Position numbers and translations under genes: made by a program
Assembly: GCF_029227915.1 (NCBI RefSeq)
Contig: NC_079888.1
Span: 1,240,001-1,304,000 of the forward strand
DNA from: Hydractinia symbiolongicarpus
Taxonomy: Eukaryota; Cnidaria; Hydrozoa; Anthoathecata; Hydractiniidae
Direction: 5' to 3'
Length of the DNA: 64,000 nucleotides
Notes under the pieces: generated by a model
The model's input: only the letters and a program-made list of their open reading frames with translations
The model's database searches: none
What the model was told of the DNA's origin: nothing
Part shown: piece after piece, positions 1-10,947 of the stretch
Numbering within the stretch: position 1 is the stretch's first letter
How the letters are laid out: each line of letters opens with the position of its first letter

Positions 1-2605
1 TGTGACGCAACCGTTGTAACTCAAACAAATTAACACCGTTAAGAAGACAATAAAATGTAGTGTTTGAAACTGTCTCTATTTCTTCAGCGTGAACTAACGG
101 CTAGGATTGGTCCCACAGTAAAAAATGACTTATTAATCTTATTTTTTAAATGAAGCGCTGCCACAGCGCCCAGTGTATTCGCTGAGTTCCAGCAATCATG
201 TCAAATTAAGAAGATTGTCATTCATTGGAGCCCAAGTGGCTCATTTATCACATTTAGCAGGTAACAGTCCAGAATCAGTTCAATTAAGTCCCACAGTCAA
301 TCGTTTTACTTTTAAAAGCGATACAACTTAATAATAGCGGAAGAAATCGCTAAATACATGTTGGTACGAATATGTGACGCAACCGTTGCAACTCAAACAG
401 ATTGACACCGTTAGAAAGTCAATGAAATCTAGTTTTTGAAACTGTCTCTATTTCTTCAGCGCGAACTAACGGCTAGGATTGGTCCCACAGGAAAAAATGA
501 CGTATTTATCTTAATTTTTAAATAAAGCGCTCCCACAGCGCCCAGTGTAATCGATGAGTTCCGGCAATCATGACGAGTTAAAAAGAATGTTATTTCTTGG
601 AGTCCAATTGGCTCATTTATCACATTTATAAGATCACAGTCCAGAATCAGTTCAATTAAGTCCCACAGTCAATCGTTTCACTTTTAAAAGCGATACAACT
701 TAGTAATATCGGAAAAAATTGCTAAATATATGTTGGTTCGAATATGTGAAGCAACCGTTGTAAATCAAACGGATTGACACCGTTAGAAAGTCAATGAAAG
801 GTAGTTTTTGAAACTGTCTCTATTTCTTCCGCGTTAACTAACGGATAGGATTGGTCCCACAGTAAAAAACGCCTTTTTTATCTTAATTTTTAAATAAAGC
901 GCTCCCACAGCGCCCAGTGTAATCGCTGAGTTCCGGCAATCATGTCGAGTTAAAAAGAATGTTATTTCTTGGAGTCCAATTGGCTCATTTATCACATTTA
1001 TAAGATCACAGTCCAGAATCAGTTCAATTAAGTCCCACAGTCAATCGTTTCACTTTTAAAAGCGATACAACTTAGTAATATCGGAAAAAATTGCTAAATA
1101 CATGTTGGTTCGAATATGTGAAGCAACCGTTGTAAATCAAACGGATTGACACCGTTAGAAAGTCAATGAAAGGTAGTTTTTGAAACTGTCTCTATTTCTT
1201 CCGCGTTAACTAACGGATAGGATTGGTCCCACAGTAAAAAACGACTTATTTATCTTAATTTTTAAATAAAGCGCTCCCACAGCGCCCAGTGTAATCGCTG
1301 AGTTCCGGCAATCATGTCGAGTTAAAAAGAATGTTATTTCTTGGAGTCCAATTGGCTCATTTATCACATTTATAAGATCACAGCCAGAATCAGTTCAACT
1401 AAGTCCCACAGTCAATCGTTTCACTGTTAAAAGCGATACAACTTAGTAATATCGGAACAAAATCACTAAATACATGTTGGTACGAATATGTGACGCAACC
1501 GTTGTAACTGAAACAAATTGACACCGTTAAGAAGACAATAAAATGTAGTGTTTGAAACTGTCTCTATTTCTTCAGCGTGAACTAACGGCTAGGATTAGTC
1601 CCACAGTAAGAAATGACTTATTAATCTTATTTTTTAAATGAAGCGCTACCACAGCGCCCAGTGTATCCGCTGAGTTCCAGCAATCATGTCAAATTAAGAA
1701 GATTGTCATTCATTGGAGACCAAGTGGCTCACTTATCACATTTAGCAGGTGACAGTCCAGAATCAGTTCAATTAAGTCCCAAACTCAATCGTTTTACTTT
1801 TAAAAGCGATACAACTTAATAATAGCGGAAGAAATCGCTAAATACATGTTGGTACGAATTTGTGACGCAACAGTTGCAACCCAAACGGATTGACACCGTT
1901 AAAAAGTCAATGAAATCTAGTTTTTGAAACTGTCTCTATTTCTTCAGCGCGAACTAACGGCTAGGATTGGTCCCACAGGAAAAAATGACGTATTTATCTT
2001 AATTTTTAAATAAAGCGCTCCCACAGCGCCCAGTGTAATCGATGAGTTCCGGCAATCATGACGAGTTAAAAAGAATGTTATTTCTTGGAGTCCAATTGGC
2101 TCATTTATCACATTTATAAGATCACAGCCAGAATCAGTTCAACTAAGTCCCACAGTCAATCGTTTCACTGTTAAAAGCGATACAACTTAGTAATATCGGA
2201 ACAAAATCACTAAATACATGTTGGTACGAATATGTGACGCAACCGTTGTAACTGAAACAAATTGACACCGTTAAGAAGACAATGAAATGTAGTGTTTGAA
2301 ACTGTCTCTATTTCTTCAGCGTGAACTAACGGCTAGGATTAGTCCCACAGTAAAAAACGACTTATTAATCTTAATTTTTAAATGAAGCGCTACCACACCG
2401 TCTAGTGTAATCGCTGAGTTCCAGCAATCCTGTCAAATTAAGAAGAATGTCATTCCTTGGAGTCCAATTGGCTCATTTATCACATTTATCAGGTCACAGT
2501 CCAGAATCAGTTCAACTAAGTCCCACAGTCAATCCGTTCACCGTTAAAAGCGATACAACTTAGTAATATCGGAGCAAAAGCACTAAATACATGTTGGTAC
2601 GAATA
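1..2605 (+). repeat. Units 1-7, mixed monomers with a four-unit period
   Basis: Units start at 1, 373, 745, 1117, 1489, 1861 and 2233. Units at 1 and 1489 share TAAGAAGACAATAAAATG and the type with GATTGTCATTCATTGGAG. Units at 373 and 1861 also match each other, giving a 1488-bp (four-unit) period over the first part. Units at 745 and 1117 are near duplicates of each other. The unit at 2233 changes type and ends one base long (373 bp). No gene is visible. Confidence 0.85.
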
Positions 2606-2723
2606 GGTGAAGCAACCGTTGTAACTGAAACGCATTGACACCGTTAGAAAGTCAATGAAAGGTAGTTTTTTTACAACTTAGTAATATCAGAACAAAAGCA
2701 CTAAATACATGTTGGTACGAATA
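2606..2723 (+). repeat. 118-bp short unit, copy 1
   Basis: This unit keeps consensus 1-65 and about 320-372. The join lies in a seven-T run followed by ACAACTTAGTAATATCAG. The ATCAGAAC variant, instead of ATCGGAAC, is shared with the other short units, so they probably descend from one deletion event. This copy is isolated: the next one is 16 kb away. It is followed by a different full-length type from the one that follows all later copies. Confidence 0.95.
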
Positions 2724-5700
2724 TGTGAAGCAACCGTTCTAACTCAAACAGATTGACACCGTTAGAAAGTCAATGAAAGCGAGTTTTTGAAACTGTCTCT
2801 ATTTCTTTAGCGGGAACTAACGGCTAGGATTGGTCCCACAGTAAAAAAGGACTTATTAATCTTATTTTTTAAATGAAGCGCTACCACAGCGCCCAGTGTA
2901 TCCGCTGAGTTCCAGCAATCATGTCAAATTAAGAAGATTGTCATTCATTGGAGCCCAAGTGGCTCATTTATCACATTTAGCAGGTAACAGTCCAGAATCA
3001 GTTCAATTAAGTCCCACAGTCAATCGTTTTACTTTTAAAAGCGATACAACTTAATAATAGCGGAAGAAATCGCTAAATACATGTTGGTACGAATATGTGA
3101 CGCAAGCGTTGCAAATCAAACGGATCGACACCGTTAGAAAGTCAATGAAATCTAGTTTTTGAAACTGTCTCTATTTCTTCAGCGCGAACTAACGGATAGG
3201 ATTGGTCCCACAGTAAAAAATGACTTATTTATCGAAATTTTTAAATGAAGCGCTACCACAGGGTCCAGTGTAATCGCTGAGTTCTGGGAATCATGTCGAG
3301 TTAAAAAGAATGTTATTTCTTGGAGTCCAATTGGCTCATTTATCACATTTATAAGATCACAGTCCAGAATCAGTTTAATTAAGTCCCAAAGTCAATCGTT
3401 TCACTGTTAAAAGCGATACAAATTAGTAATATCGGAAAAAATCTCTAAATACATGTTGGATCGAATATGTAAAGCAACCGTTGTAAATCAAACGGATTGA
3501 CACCGTTAGAAAGTCAATAAAAGGTAGTTTTTGAAACCGTCTCTATTTCTTCCGCGTTAACTAACGCATAGGATTGCTCCCCCAGTAAAAAACGACTTAT
3601 TCATCTTAATTTTTAAATAAAGCGCTTCCACAGCGCCCAGTGTAATCGCTGAGTTCCAGCAATCATGTCGAGTTAAAAAGAATGTTATTTCTTGGAGTCC
3701 AATTGGCTCATTTATCACATTTATAAGGTCACAGTCCAGAATCAGTTCAATTAAGTCCCACAGTCAATTGTTTCACTTTTAAAAGCGATACAACTTAGTA
3801 AGATCGGAAAAAATCGCTAAATACATGTTGGTACGAATATGTGAAGCAACCGTTGTAACTGAAACGGATTGACGCCGTTAGAAAGTCAATGAAATGTAGT
3901 TTTTGAACCTGTCTCTACTTCTTCAGCGCGAACTAACGGCTAGGATTGGTCCCACAGTAAAAAATGACTTATTTATCTTAATTTTTAAATGAAGCGCTCC
4001 CACAGGGCCCAGTGTAATCGCTGAGTTCCGGCAATCATGTCGAGTTAAAAAGAATGTTATTTCTTGGAGTCCAATTGGCTCATTTATCACATTTATAAGA
4101 TGACAGTCCAGAATCAGTTCAATTATGTCCCACAGTCAATCGTTTCACCTTCAAAAGCGATACCACTTAGTAATATCGAAAAAAAACACTTAGTACATGT
4201 TGGTACGGATATGTGAAGCAACGGTTTTAACTCAAACGGATTGACACCGTTAGAAAGTCAATGAAATGTAGTTTTTGAAACTGGCTCTATTTCTTCAGCG
4301 TGAACTAACGGATAGGATTGGTCCCACAGTAAAAAATTACTTATTTATCGAAATTTTTAAATAAAGCGCTACCACAGGGTCCAGTGTAATCGTTGAGTTC
4401 CGGCAATCATGTCGAGTTAAAAAGAATGTTATTTCTTGGAGTCCAATTGGCTCATTTATCACATTTATAAGGTCACAGTCCAGAATCAGTTCAATTAAGT
4501 CCCACAGTCAATTGTTTCACTTTTAAAAGCGATACAACTTAGTAAGATCAGAAAAAATCGCTAAATACATGTTGGTACGAAAATGTGAAGCAACCGTTGT
4601 AACTCAAACGGATTGACACCGTCAGAAAGTCAATGAAAAGTAGTTTTTGAAACTGTCTCTATTTCTTTAGCGGGAACTAACGGCTAGGATTGGTCCCACA
4701 GTAAAAAATGACTTAATAATCTTATTTTTTAAATGAAGCGCTACCACAGCGCCCAGTGTATCCGCTGAGTTCCAGCAATCATGTCAAATTAAGAAGATTG
4801 TCATTCATTGGAGCCCAAGTGGCTCATTTATCACATTTAGCAGGTAACAGTCCAGAATCAGTTCAATTAAGTCCCACAGTCAATCGTTTTACTTTTAAAA
4901 GCGATACAACTTAATAATAGCGGAAGAAATCGCTAAATACATGTTGGTACGAATATGTGACGCAACCGTTGCAAATCAAACGGATTGACACCGTTAGAAA
5001 GTCAATGAAATCTAGTTTTTGAAACTGTCTCTATTTCTTCAGCGCGAACTAACGGATAGGATTGGTCCCACAGTAAAAAATGACTTATTTATCGAAATTT
5101 TTAAATGAAGCGCTACCACAGGGTCCAGTGTAATCGCTGTGTTCTGGGAATCATGTCGAGTTAAAAAGAATGTTATTTCTTGGAGTCCAATTGGCTCATT
5201 TATCACATTTATAAGATCACAGTCCAGAATCAGTTTAATTAAGTCCCAAAGTCAATCGTTTCACTGTTAAATGCGATACAAATTAGTAATATCGGAAAAA
5301 ATCTCTAAATACATGTTGGATCGAATATGTGAAGCAACCGTTGTAAATCAAACGGATTGACACCGTTAGAAAGTCAATAAAAGGTAGTTTTTGAAACCGT
5401 CTCTATTTCTTCCGCGTTAACTAACGGATAGGATTGCTCCCACAGTAAAAAACGACTTATTCATCTTACTTTTTAAATAAAGCGCTCCCACAGCGCCCAG
5501 TGTAATCGCTGAGTTCCAGCAATCATGTCGAGTTAAAAAGAATGTTATTTCTTGGAGTCCAATTGGCTCATTTATCACATTTATAAGGTCACAGTCCAGA
5601 ATCAGTTCAATTAAGTCCCACAGTCAATTGTTTCACTTTTAAAAGCGATACAACTTAGTAAGATCGGAAAAAATCGCTAAATACATGTTGGTACGAATAT

Positions 5701-6443
5701 GTGAAGCAACCGTTGTAACTGAAACGGATTGACGCCGTTAGAAAGTCAATGAAATGTAGTTTTTGAACCTGTCTCTACTTCTTCAGCGCGAACTAACGGC
5801 TAGGATTGGTCCCACAGTAAAAAATGGCTTATTTATCTTAATTTTTAAATGAAGCGCTCCCACAGGGCCCAGTGTAATCGCTGAGTTCCGGCAATCATGT
5901 CGAGTTAAAAAGAATGTTATTTCTTGGAGTCCAATTGGCTCATTTATCACATTTATAAGATGACAGTCCAGAATCAGTTCAATTATGTCCCACAGTCAAT
6001 CGTTTCACCTTCAAAAGCGATACCACTTAGTAATATCGAAAAAAAACACTTAATACATGTTGGTACGGATATGTGAAGCAACCGTTTTAACTCAAACGGA
6101 TTGACACCGTTAGAAAGTCAATGAAATGTAGTTTTTGAAACTGGCTCTATTTCTTCAGCGTGAACTAACGGATAGGATTGGTCCCACAGTAAAAAATTAC
6201 TTATTTATCGAAATTTTTAAATAAAGCGCTACCACAGGGTCCAGTGTAATCGTTGAGTTCCGGCAATCATGTCGAGTTAAAAAGAATGTTATTTCTTGGA
6301 GTCCAATTGGCTCATTTATCACATTTATAAGGTCACAGTCCAGAATCAGTTCAATGAAGTCCCACAGTCAATTGTTTCACTTTTAAAAGCGATACAACTT
6401 AGTAAGATCAGAAAAAATCGCTAAATACATGTTTGTACGAAAA
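2724..6443 (+). repeat. 1860-bp five-unit higher-order repeat, two copies
   Basis: Copy A has units at 2724, 3096, 3468, 3840 and 4212; copy B at 4584, 4956, 5328, 5700 and 6072. Corresponding units are almost identical across copies while adjacent units within a copy differ clearly. For example, the ATGTTGGATCG variant ends units 2 of both copies, and TAAGATGACAGTCC occurs in unit 4 of both. A third copy begins at 6444 and decays quickly. This indicates a recent tandem duplication of a five-unit block. Confidence 0.93.
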
Positions 6444-7187
6444 TGTGAAGCAACCGTTGTAACTCAAACGGATTGACACCGTCAGAAAGTCAATGAAAAG
6501 TAGTTTTTGAAACTGTCTCTGTTTTTTCAGCGCGAACTAACGGCTAGGATTGGTCCCACAGTAAAAAATGACTTATTTATCTAAATTTTTAAATGAAGCG
6601 CTACCATAGTGTCCAGTGTAATCATTGAGTTCCGGCAATCATGTGGAGTTAAAAAGAATGTTATTTCTTGGAGTCAAATTGGCACATTTATCGCATTTAT
6701 AAGGTCACAGTCCAGAATCAGTTCAATTAAGTCCCACAGTCAATTGTTTCACTTTTAAAAGCGATACAACTTAGTAAGATCGGAAAAAATCGCTAAATAC
6801 ATGTTGGTACGAATATGTGAAGCAACCGTTGTAACTCAAACGGATTGACACCGTTAGAAAGTCAATGAAATGTAGTTTTTGAACCTGTACCTACTTCTTC
6901 AGAGCGAACTAACGGCTAGGATTGGTCCCACAGTAAAAAATGACTTATTTATCTTAATTTTTAAATGAAGCGCTACCACAGCGCCCAGTGTATCCGCTGA
7001 GTTCCAGCAATCATGTCAAATTAAGAAGATTGTCATTCATTGGAGCCCAAGTGGCTTATTTATCACATTTAGCAGGTAACAGTCCAGAATCAGTTCAATT
7101 AAGTCCCACAGTCAATCGTTTTACTTTTAAAAGCGATACAACTTAATAATAGCGGAAAAAATCGCTAAATACATGTTGGTACGAATA
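6444..7187 (+). repeat. Units 19-20, degraded continuation of the 1860-bp HOR
   Basis: The unit at 6444 starts like the first unit of HOR copy B (CCGTCAGAAAGTC) and then switches to another type. The unit at 6816 has a right half matching the first HOR unit (GATTGTCATTCATTGGAG). Both look like mosaics created by exchange at the HOR edge. Confidence 0.75.
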
Positions 7188-7195
7188 TGTGACGC

Positions 7196-7243
7196 AACCG
7201 TTGCAAATCAAACGGATGTCAATCCGTTTGATTTGCAACGGTT
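7196..7243. repeat. Perfect inverted repeat, 22-bp arms, 4-bp loop
   Basis: The left arm is 7196-7217, the loop GTCA is 7218-7221, and the right arm is 7222-7243. The arms are exact reverse complements. The inverted arm, including part of the loop, copies the sequence normally found here (CCGTTGCAAATCAAACGG then ATTGAC) in reverse orientation. This is the signature of a replication template switch within the CCGTT/AACGG cluster. It is the only long palindrome I saw in the array. Confidence 0.95.
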
Positions 7244-7270
7244 AGAAAACAGTTAGAAACAGTTAGAAAG
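7241..7270 (+). repeat. Triplicated GTTAGAAA word next to the palindrome
   Basis: Three copies of GTTAGAAA, separated by ACA and CA, replace the single copy found in normal units. Together with the adjacent inverted repeat they make up the 37 extra bases, so the event was probably complex (template switch plus slippage). Confidence 0.9.
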
Positions 7271-7596
7271 TCAATGAAATCTAGTTTTTGAAACTGTCTC
7301 TATTTCTTCAGCGCGAACTAACGGATAGGATTGGTCCCACAGTAAAAAATGACTGATTTATCGAAATTTTTAAATGAAGCGCTACCACAGGGTCCAGTGT
7401 AATCGCTGAGTTCTGGGAATCATGTCGAGTTAAAAAGAATGTTATTTCTTGGAGTCCAATTGGCTCATTTATCACATTTATAAGATCACTGTCCAGAATC
7501 AGTTTAATTAAGTCCCAAAGTCAATCGTTGCACTGTTAAAAGCGATACAACTTAGTAATATCGGAAAAAATCTCTAAATACATGTTGGATCGAATA

Positions 7597-10500
7597 TGTG
7601 AAGCAACCGTTGCAAATCAAACGGATTGACACCGTTAGAAAGTCAATAAAAGGTAGTTTTTGAAACTGTCTCTATTTCTTCCGCGTTAACTAACGGATAG
7701 GATTGGTCCCACATTAAAAAACGACTTATTTATCTTAATTTTTAAATAAAGCGCTCCCACAGCGCCCAGTGTAATCGCTGAGTTCCGGCAATCATGTCGA
7801 GTTAAAAAGAATGTTATTTCTTGGAGTTCAATTGGCTCATTTATCACATTTATCAGGTCACAGTCCAGAATCAGTTCAATTAATTCCCACAGTCAATCGG
7901 TTAACCGTTAAAAGCGATACAACTTAGTAATATCGGAACAAAATCACTAAATACATGTTGGTACGAATATGTGACACAGTCGTTGTAACTCAAACGGATT
8001 GACACCGTTAGAAAGTCAATGAAATGTAGTTTTTGAAACTGTCTCTATTTCTTCAGCGCGAACTAACGGCTAGGACTGGTCCCACAGTAAAAAATGACTT
8101 ATTTATCAAAATTTTTATATGAAGCACTACCACAGGGTCCAGTGTAATCGTTGAATTCCGGCAATCATGTCGAGTTAAAAAGAATGTTATTTCTTGGAGT
8201 TCAATTGGCTCATTTATCACATTTATAAGGTCACAGTCCAGAAACAGTTCAATTAATTCCCACATTCAATCGTTTCACTTTTAAAAGCGATACAACTTAG
8301 TAAGATCGAAAAAAATCGCTAAAAACATGTTGGTACGAATACGTGACGCAATCGTTGTAACTCAAACGGATTGACACCGTTAGAAAGTCAATGAAAAGTA
8401 GTTTTTGAAACTGTCTCTGTTTTTTCAGCGCGAACTAACGGATAGGATTGGTCCCACAGTAAAAAATTACTTAATTATCGAAATTTCTAGATAAAGCGCT
8501 ACCACAGGGTCCAGTGTAATCGCTGAGTTCCGGCAATCATGTCAAGTTAAAAAGAATGTTATTTCGTGGAGCTCAATTGGCTCATTTATCACATTTATAA
8601 GGTCACAGTCCAGAAACAGTTCAATTAATTCCCACTGTCAATCGTTTCACTTTTAAAAGCGATACAACTTAGTAAGATCGGAACAAATCGCTAAATACAT
8701 GTTGGTACGAATACGTGGCGCAATCGTTGTAACTCAAACGGATTGACACCGTTAGAAAGTCAATGAAAAGTAGTTTTTGAAACTGTCTCTGTTTTGTCAG
8801 CGCGAACTAACGGCTAGGATTGGTCCCATAATAAAAAATTACTTAATTATCGAAATTTCTAGATAAAGCGCTACCACAGGGTCCAGTGTAATCGCTGAGT
8901 TCCGGCAATCATGTCGAGTTAAAAAGAATGTTATTTCGTGGAGCTCAATTGGCTCATTTATCACATTTATAAGGTCACAGTCCAGAAACAGTTCAATTAA
9001 TTCCCACAGTCAATCGTTTCACTTTTAAAAGCGATACAACTTAGTAAGATCGGAACAAATCGCTAAATACATGTTGGTACGAATACGTGGCGCAATCGTT
9101 GTAACTCAAACGGATTGACACCGTTAGAAAGTCAATGAAAAGTAGTTTTTGAAACTGTCTCTGTTTTGTCAGCGCGAACTAACGGCTAGGATTGGTCCCA
9201 TAATAAAAAACGACTTATTTATCTAAATTTTTATATGAAGCGCTACCACAGGGTCCAGTGTTATCGTTGAGTTCCGGCAATCATGTCGAGTTAAAAAGAA
9301 TGTTATTTCTTAGAGTCCAATTGGCTCATTTATCACATTTATAAGGTCACAGTCCAGAATCAGTTCAATTAAGTCCCACAGTCCATCGTTTCACTTTTAA
9401 AAGCGATAAAACTTAGTAATATCGGAAAAAACGCTAAATACATGTTGGTACGAATATGTGAAGCAACCGTTGTAACTCAAACGGATTGACACCGTTAGAA
9501 AGTCAATGAAAGGTAGTTTTTGAAACTGTCGCTAATTCTTCAGCGCGAACTAACGGATAGGATTGGTCCCACAGTAAAAAACAACTTATTTATGTAAATT
9601 TTTAAATGAAGCGCTACCACAGGGTCCAGTGTAATCGTTGAGTTCCGGCAATCATGTCGAGTTAAAAAGAATGTTATTTCTTGGAGTTCAATTGGCTCAT
9701 TTATCACATTTATCAGGTCACAGTCCAGAATCAGTTCAACTAATTCCCACAGTCAATCGGTTAACCGTTAAAAGCGATACAACTTAGTAATATCGGAACA
9801 AAATCACTAAATACATTTTGGTACGAATATGTGAAGCAACCGTTGTAACTAAAACGGATTGACACCGTTAGAAAGTCAAAGAAAGGCAGTTTTTGAAATT
9901 GTCTCTATTTCTTTAGCGGAAAATAACGGATAGAATTGGTCCCACAGTAAAAAAATGACTTATTTATCGAAATTTTTAAATGAAGCGCTACCACAGGGTC
10001 CAATGTAATCGCTGATTTCCGGCAATCATGTCGAGTTAAAAAGAATGTTATTTCTTGGAGTTCAATTGGCTCATTTATCACATTTATAAGGTCACAGTCC
10101 AGAAACAGTTCAATTAATTCCCACAGTCAATCGTTTCACTTTTAAAAGCGATACAACTTAGTAATATCGGAAAAAATCGCTAAATACATGTTGGTACGAA
10201 TATGTGAAGCAACCGTTGTAACTCAAACGGATTGACACCGTTAGAAAGTCAATGAAAGGTAGTTTTTGAAACTGTCTCTATTTCTTCAGCGTGAACTAAC
10301 GGATAGGATTGGTCCCACAGTAAAAAAATGACTTATTTATCGAAATTTTTAAATGAAGCGCTACCACAGGGTCCAGAGTAATCGCTGAGTCTGGCATTCA
10401 TGTCGAGTTAAAAAGAATGTTATTTCTTGGAGCTCAATTGGCTCATTTATCACATTTATAAGTTCACAGTGCAGAATCAGTTCAAATAAGTCCCACAGTC

Positions 10501-10947
10501 AATCGTTTCACTTTTAAAAGCGATGCAACTTAGTAATATCGGAAAAAATCGCTAAATACATGTTGGTACGAATATGTGACGCAACCGTTGTAACTCAAAC
10601 GGATTGACACCGTTAAAAAGACAATGAAATGTAGTTTTTGAAACTGTCTCTATTTCTTCAGCGTGAACTAACGGCTAGGATTGTTCGCACAGTAAAAAAT
10701 GACTTATTAATCTTAATTTTTAAATGAAGCGCTATCACACCGCCCAGTGTAATCGCTGAGTTCCAGCAATCCTGTCAAATTAAGAAGAATGTCATTCCTT
10801 GGAGTCAAATTGGCTCATTTATCACATGTATCAGGTCACAGTCCAGAATCAGTTCAACTAAGTGCCACAGTCAATCCCTTCACCGTTAAAAGCGATACAA
10901 CTTAGTAATATCGGAGCAAAAGCAGTAAATACATGTTGGTACAAATA
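7597..10947 (+). repeat. Units 22-30, mainly monomeric organisation
   Basis: Units start at 7597, 7970, 8342, 8714, 9086, 9457, 9830, 10203 and 10575. Units at 8342 and 8714 are near duplicates and the unit at 9086 begins like them (TACGTGGCGCAATCG), a local one-unit amplification. The unit at 7597 continues the type seen at 3468 and 5328. The other units differ from one another more than HOR copies do. No gene is supported. Confidence 0.82.
10203..10574 (+). repeat. Representative 372-bp full-length unit
   Basis: A convenient reference unit. Landmarks in unit coordinates: 1-12 phase motif; 10-43 a cluster of alternating CCGTT and AACGG words that can form small hairpins; 61-65 T5 tract; 81-100 a variable stretch (TTCAGCGTGAAC or TTTAGCGGGAAC in different subfamilies); about 110-119 GTCCCACAGT; 120-125 A-tract; 140-149 AATTTTTAAA; about 160-240 the main subfamily-diagnostic segment; about 243-260 two overlapping ATTTATCA-like words that flank a recurrent 9-bp deletion; about 288-297 a second GTCCCACAGT; 309-316 CTTTTAAAAG; 340-346 A-tract whose length sets most 371-375-bp differences; 350-372 a nearly invariant end. 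The 372-bp length is close to two nucleosome repeats, which is a common satellite size. Confidence 0.9.

Larger units (their letters stand above)
7188..7596 (+). repeat. 409-bp unit with a 37-bp insertion
   Basis: This unit is the counterpart of the units at 3096 and 4956 but is 37 bp longer. The extra bases lie near its 5' end and consist of a perfect inverted copy of the adjacent sequence followed by a short triplicated word. The rest of the unit is ordinary, including the ATGTTGGATCG end shared with its HOR counterparts. Confidence 0.93.

Noticed and set aside
340-346. Strongly phased A-tracts implying curved DNA
   Set aside because: Each unit has about six A/T tracts, but their spacing is only partly near multiples of the helical turn. 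Without a curvature calculation the claim is not supported.
8053-8265. 70-codon minus-strand open frame, and a 94-codon one at 36369-36653
   Set aside because: They are variants of the same repeat-derived frame extended by loss of a stop or by the 9-bp deletion; no independent coding evidence.
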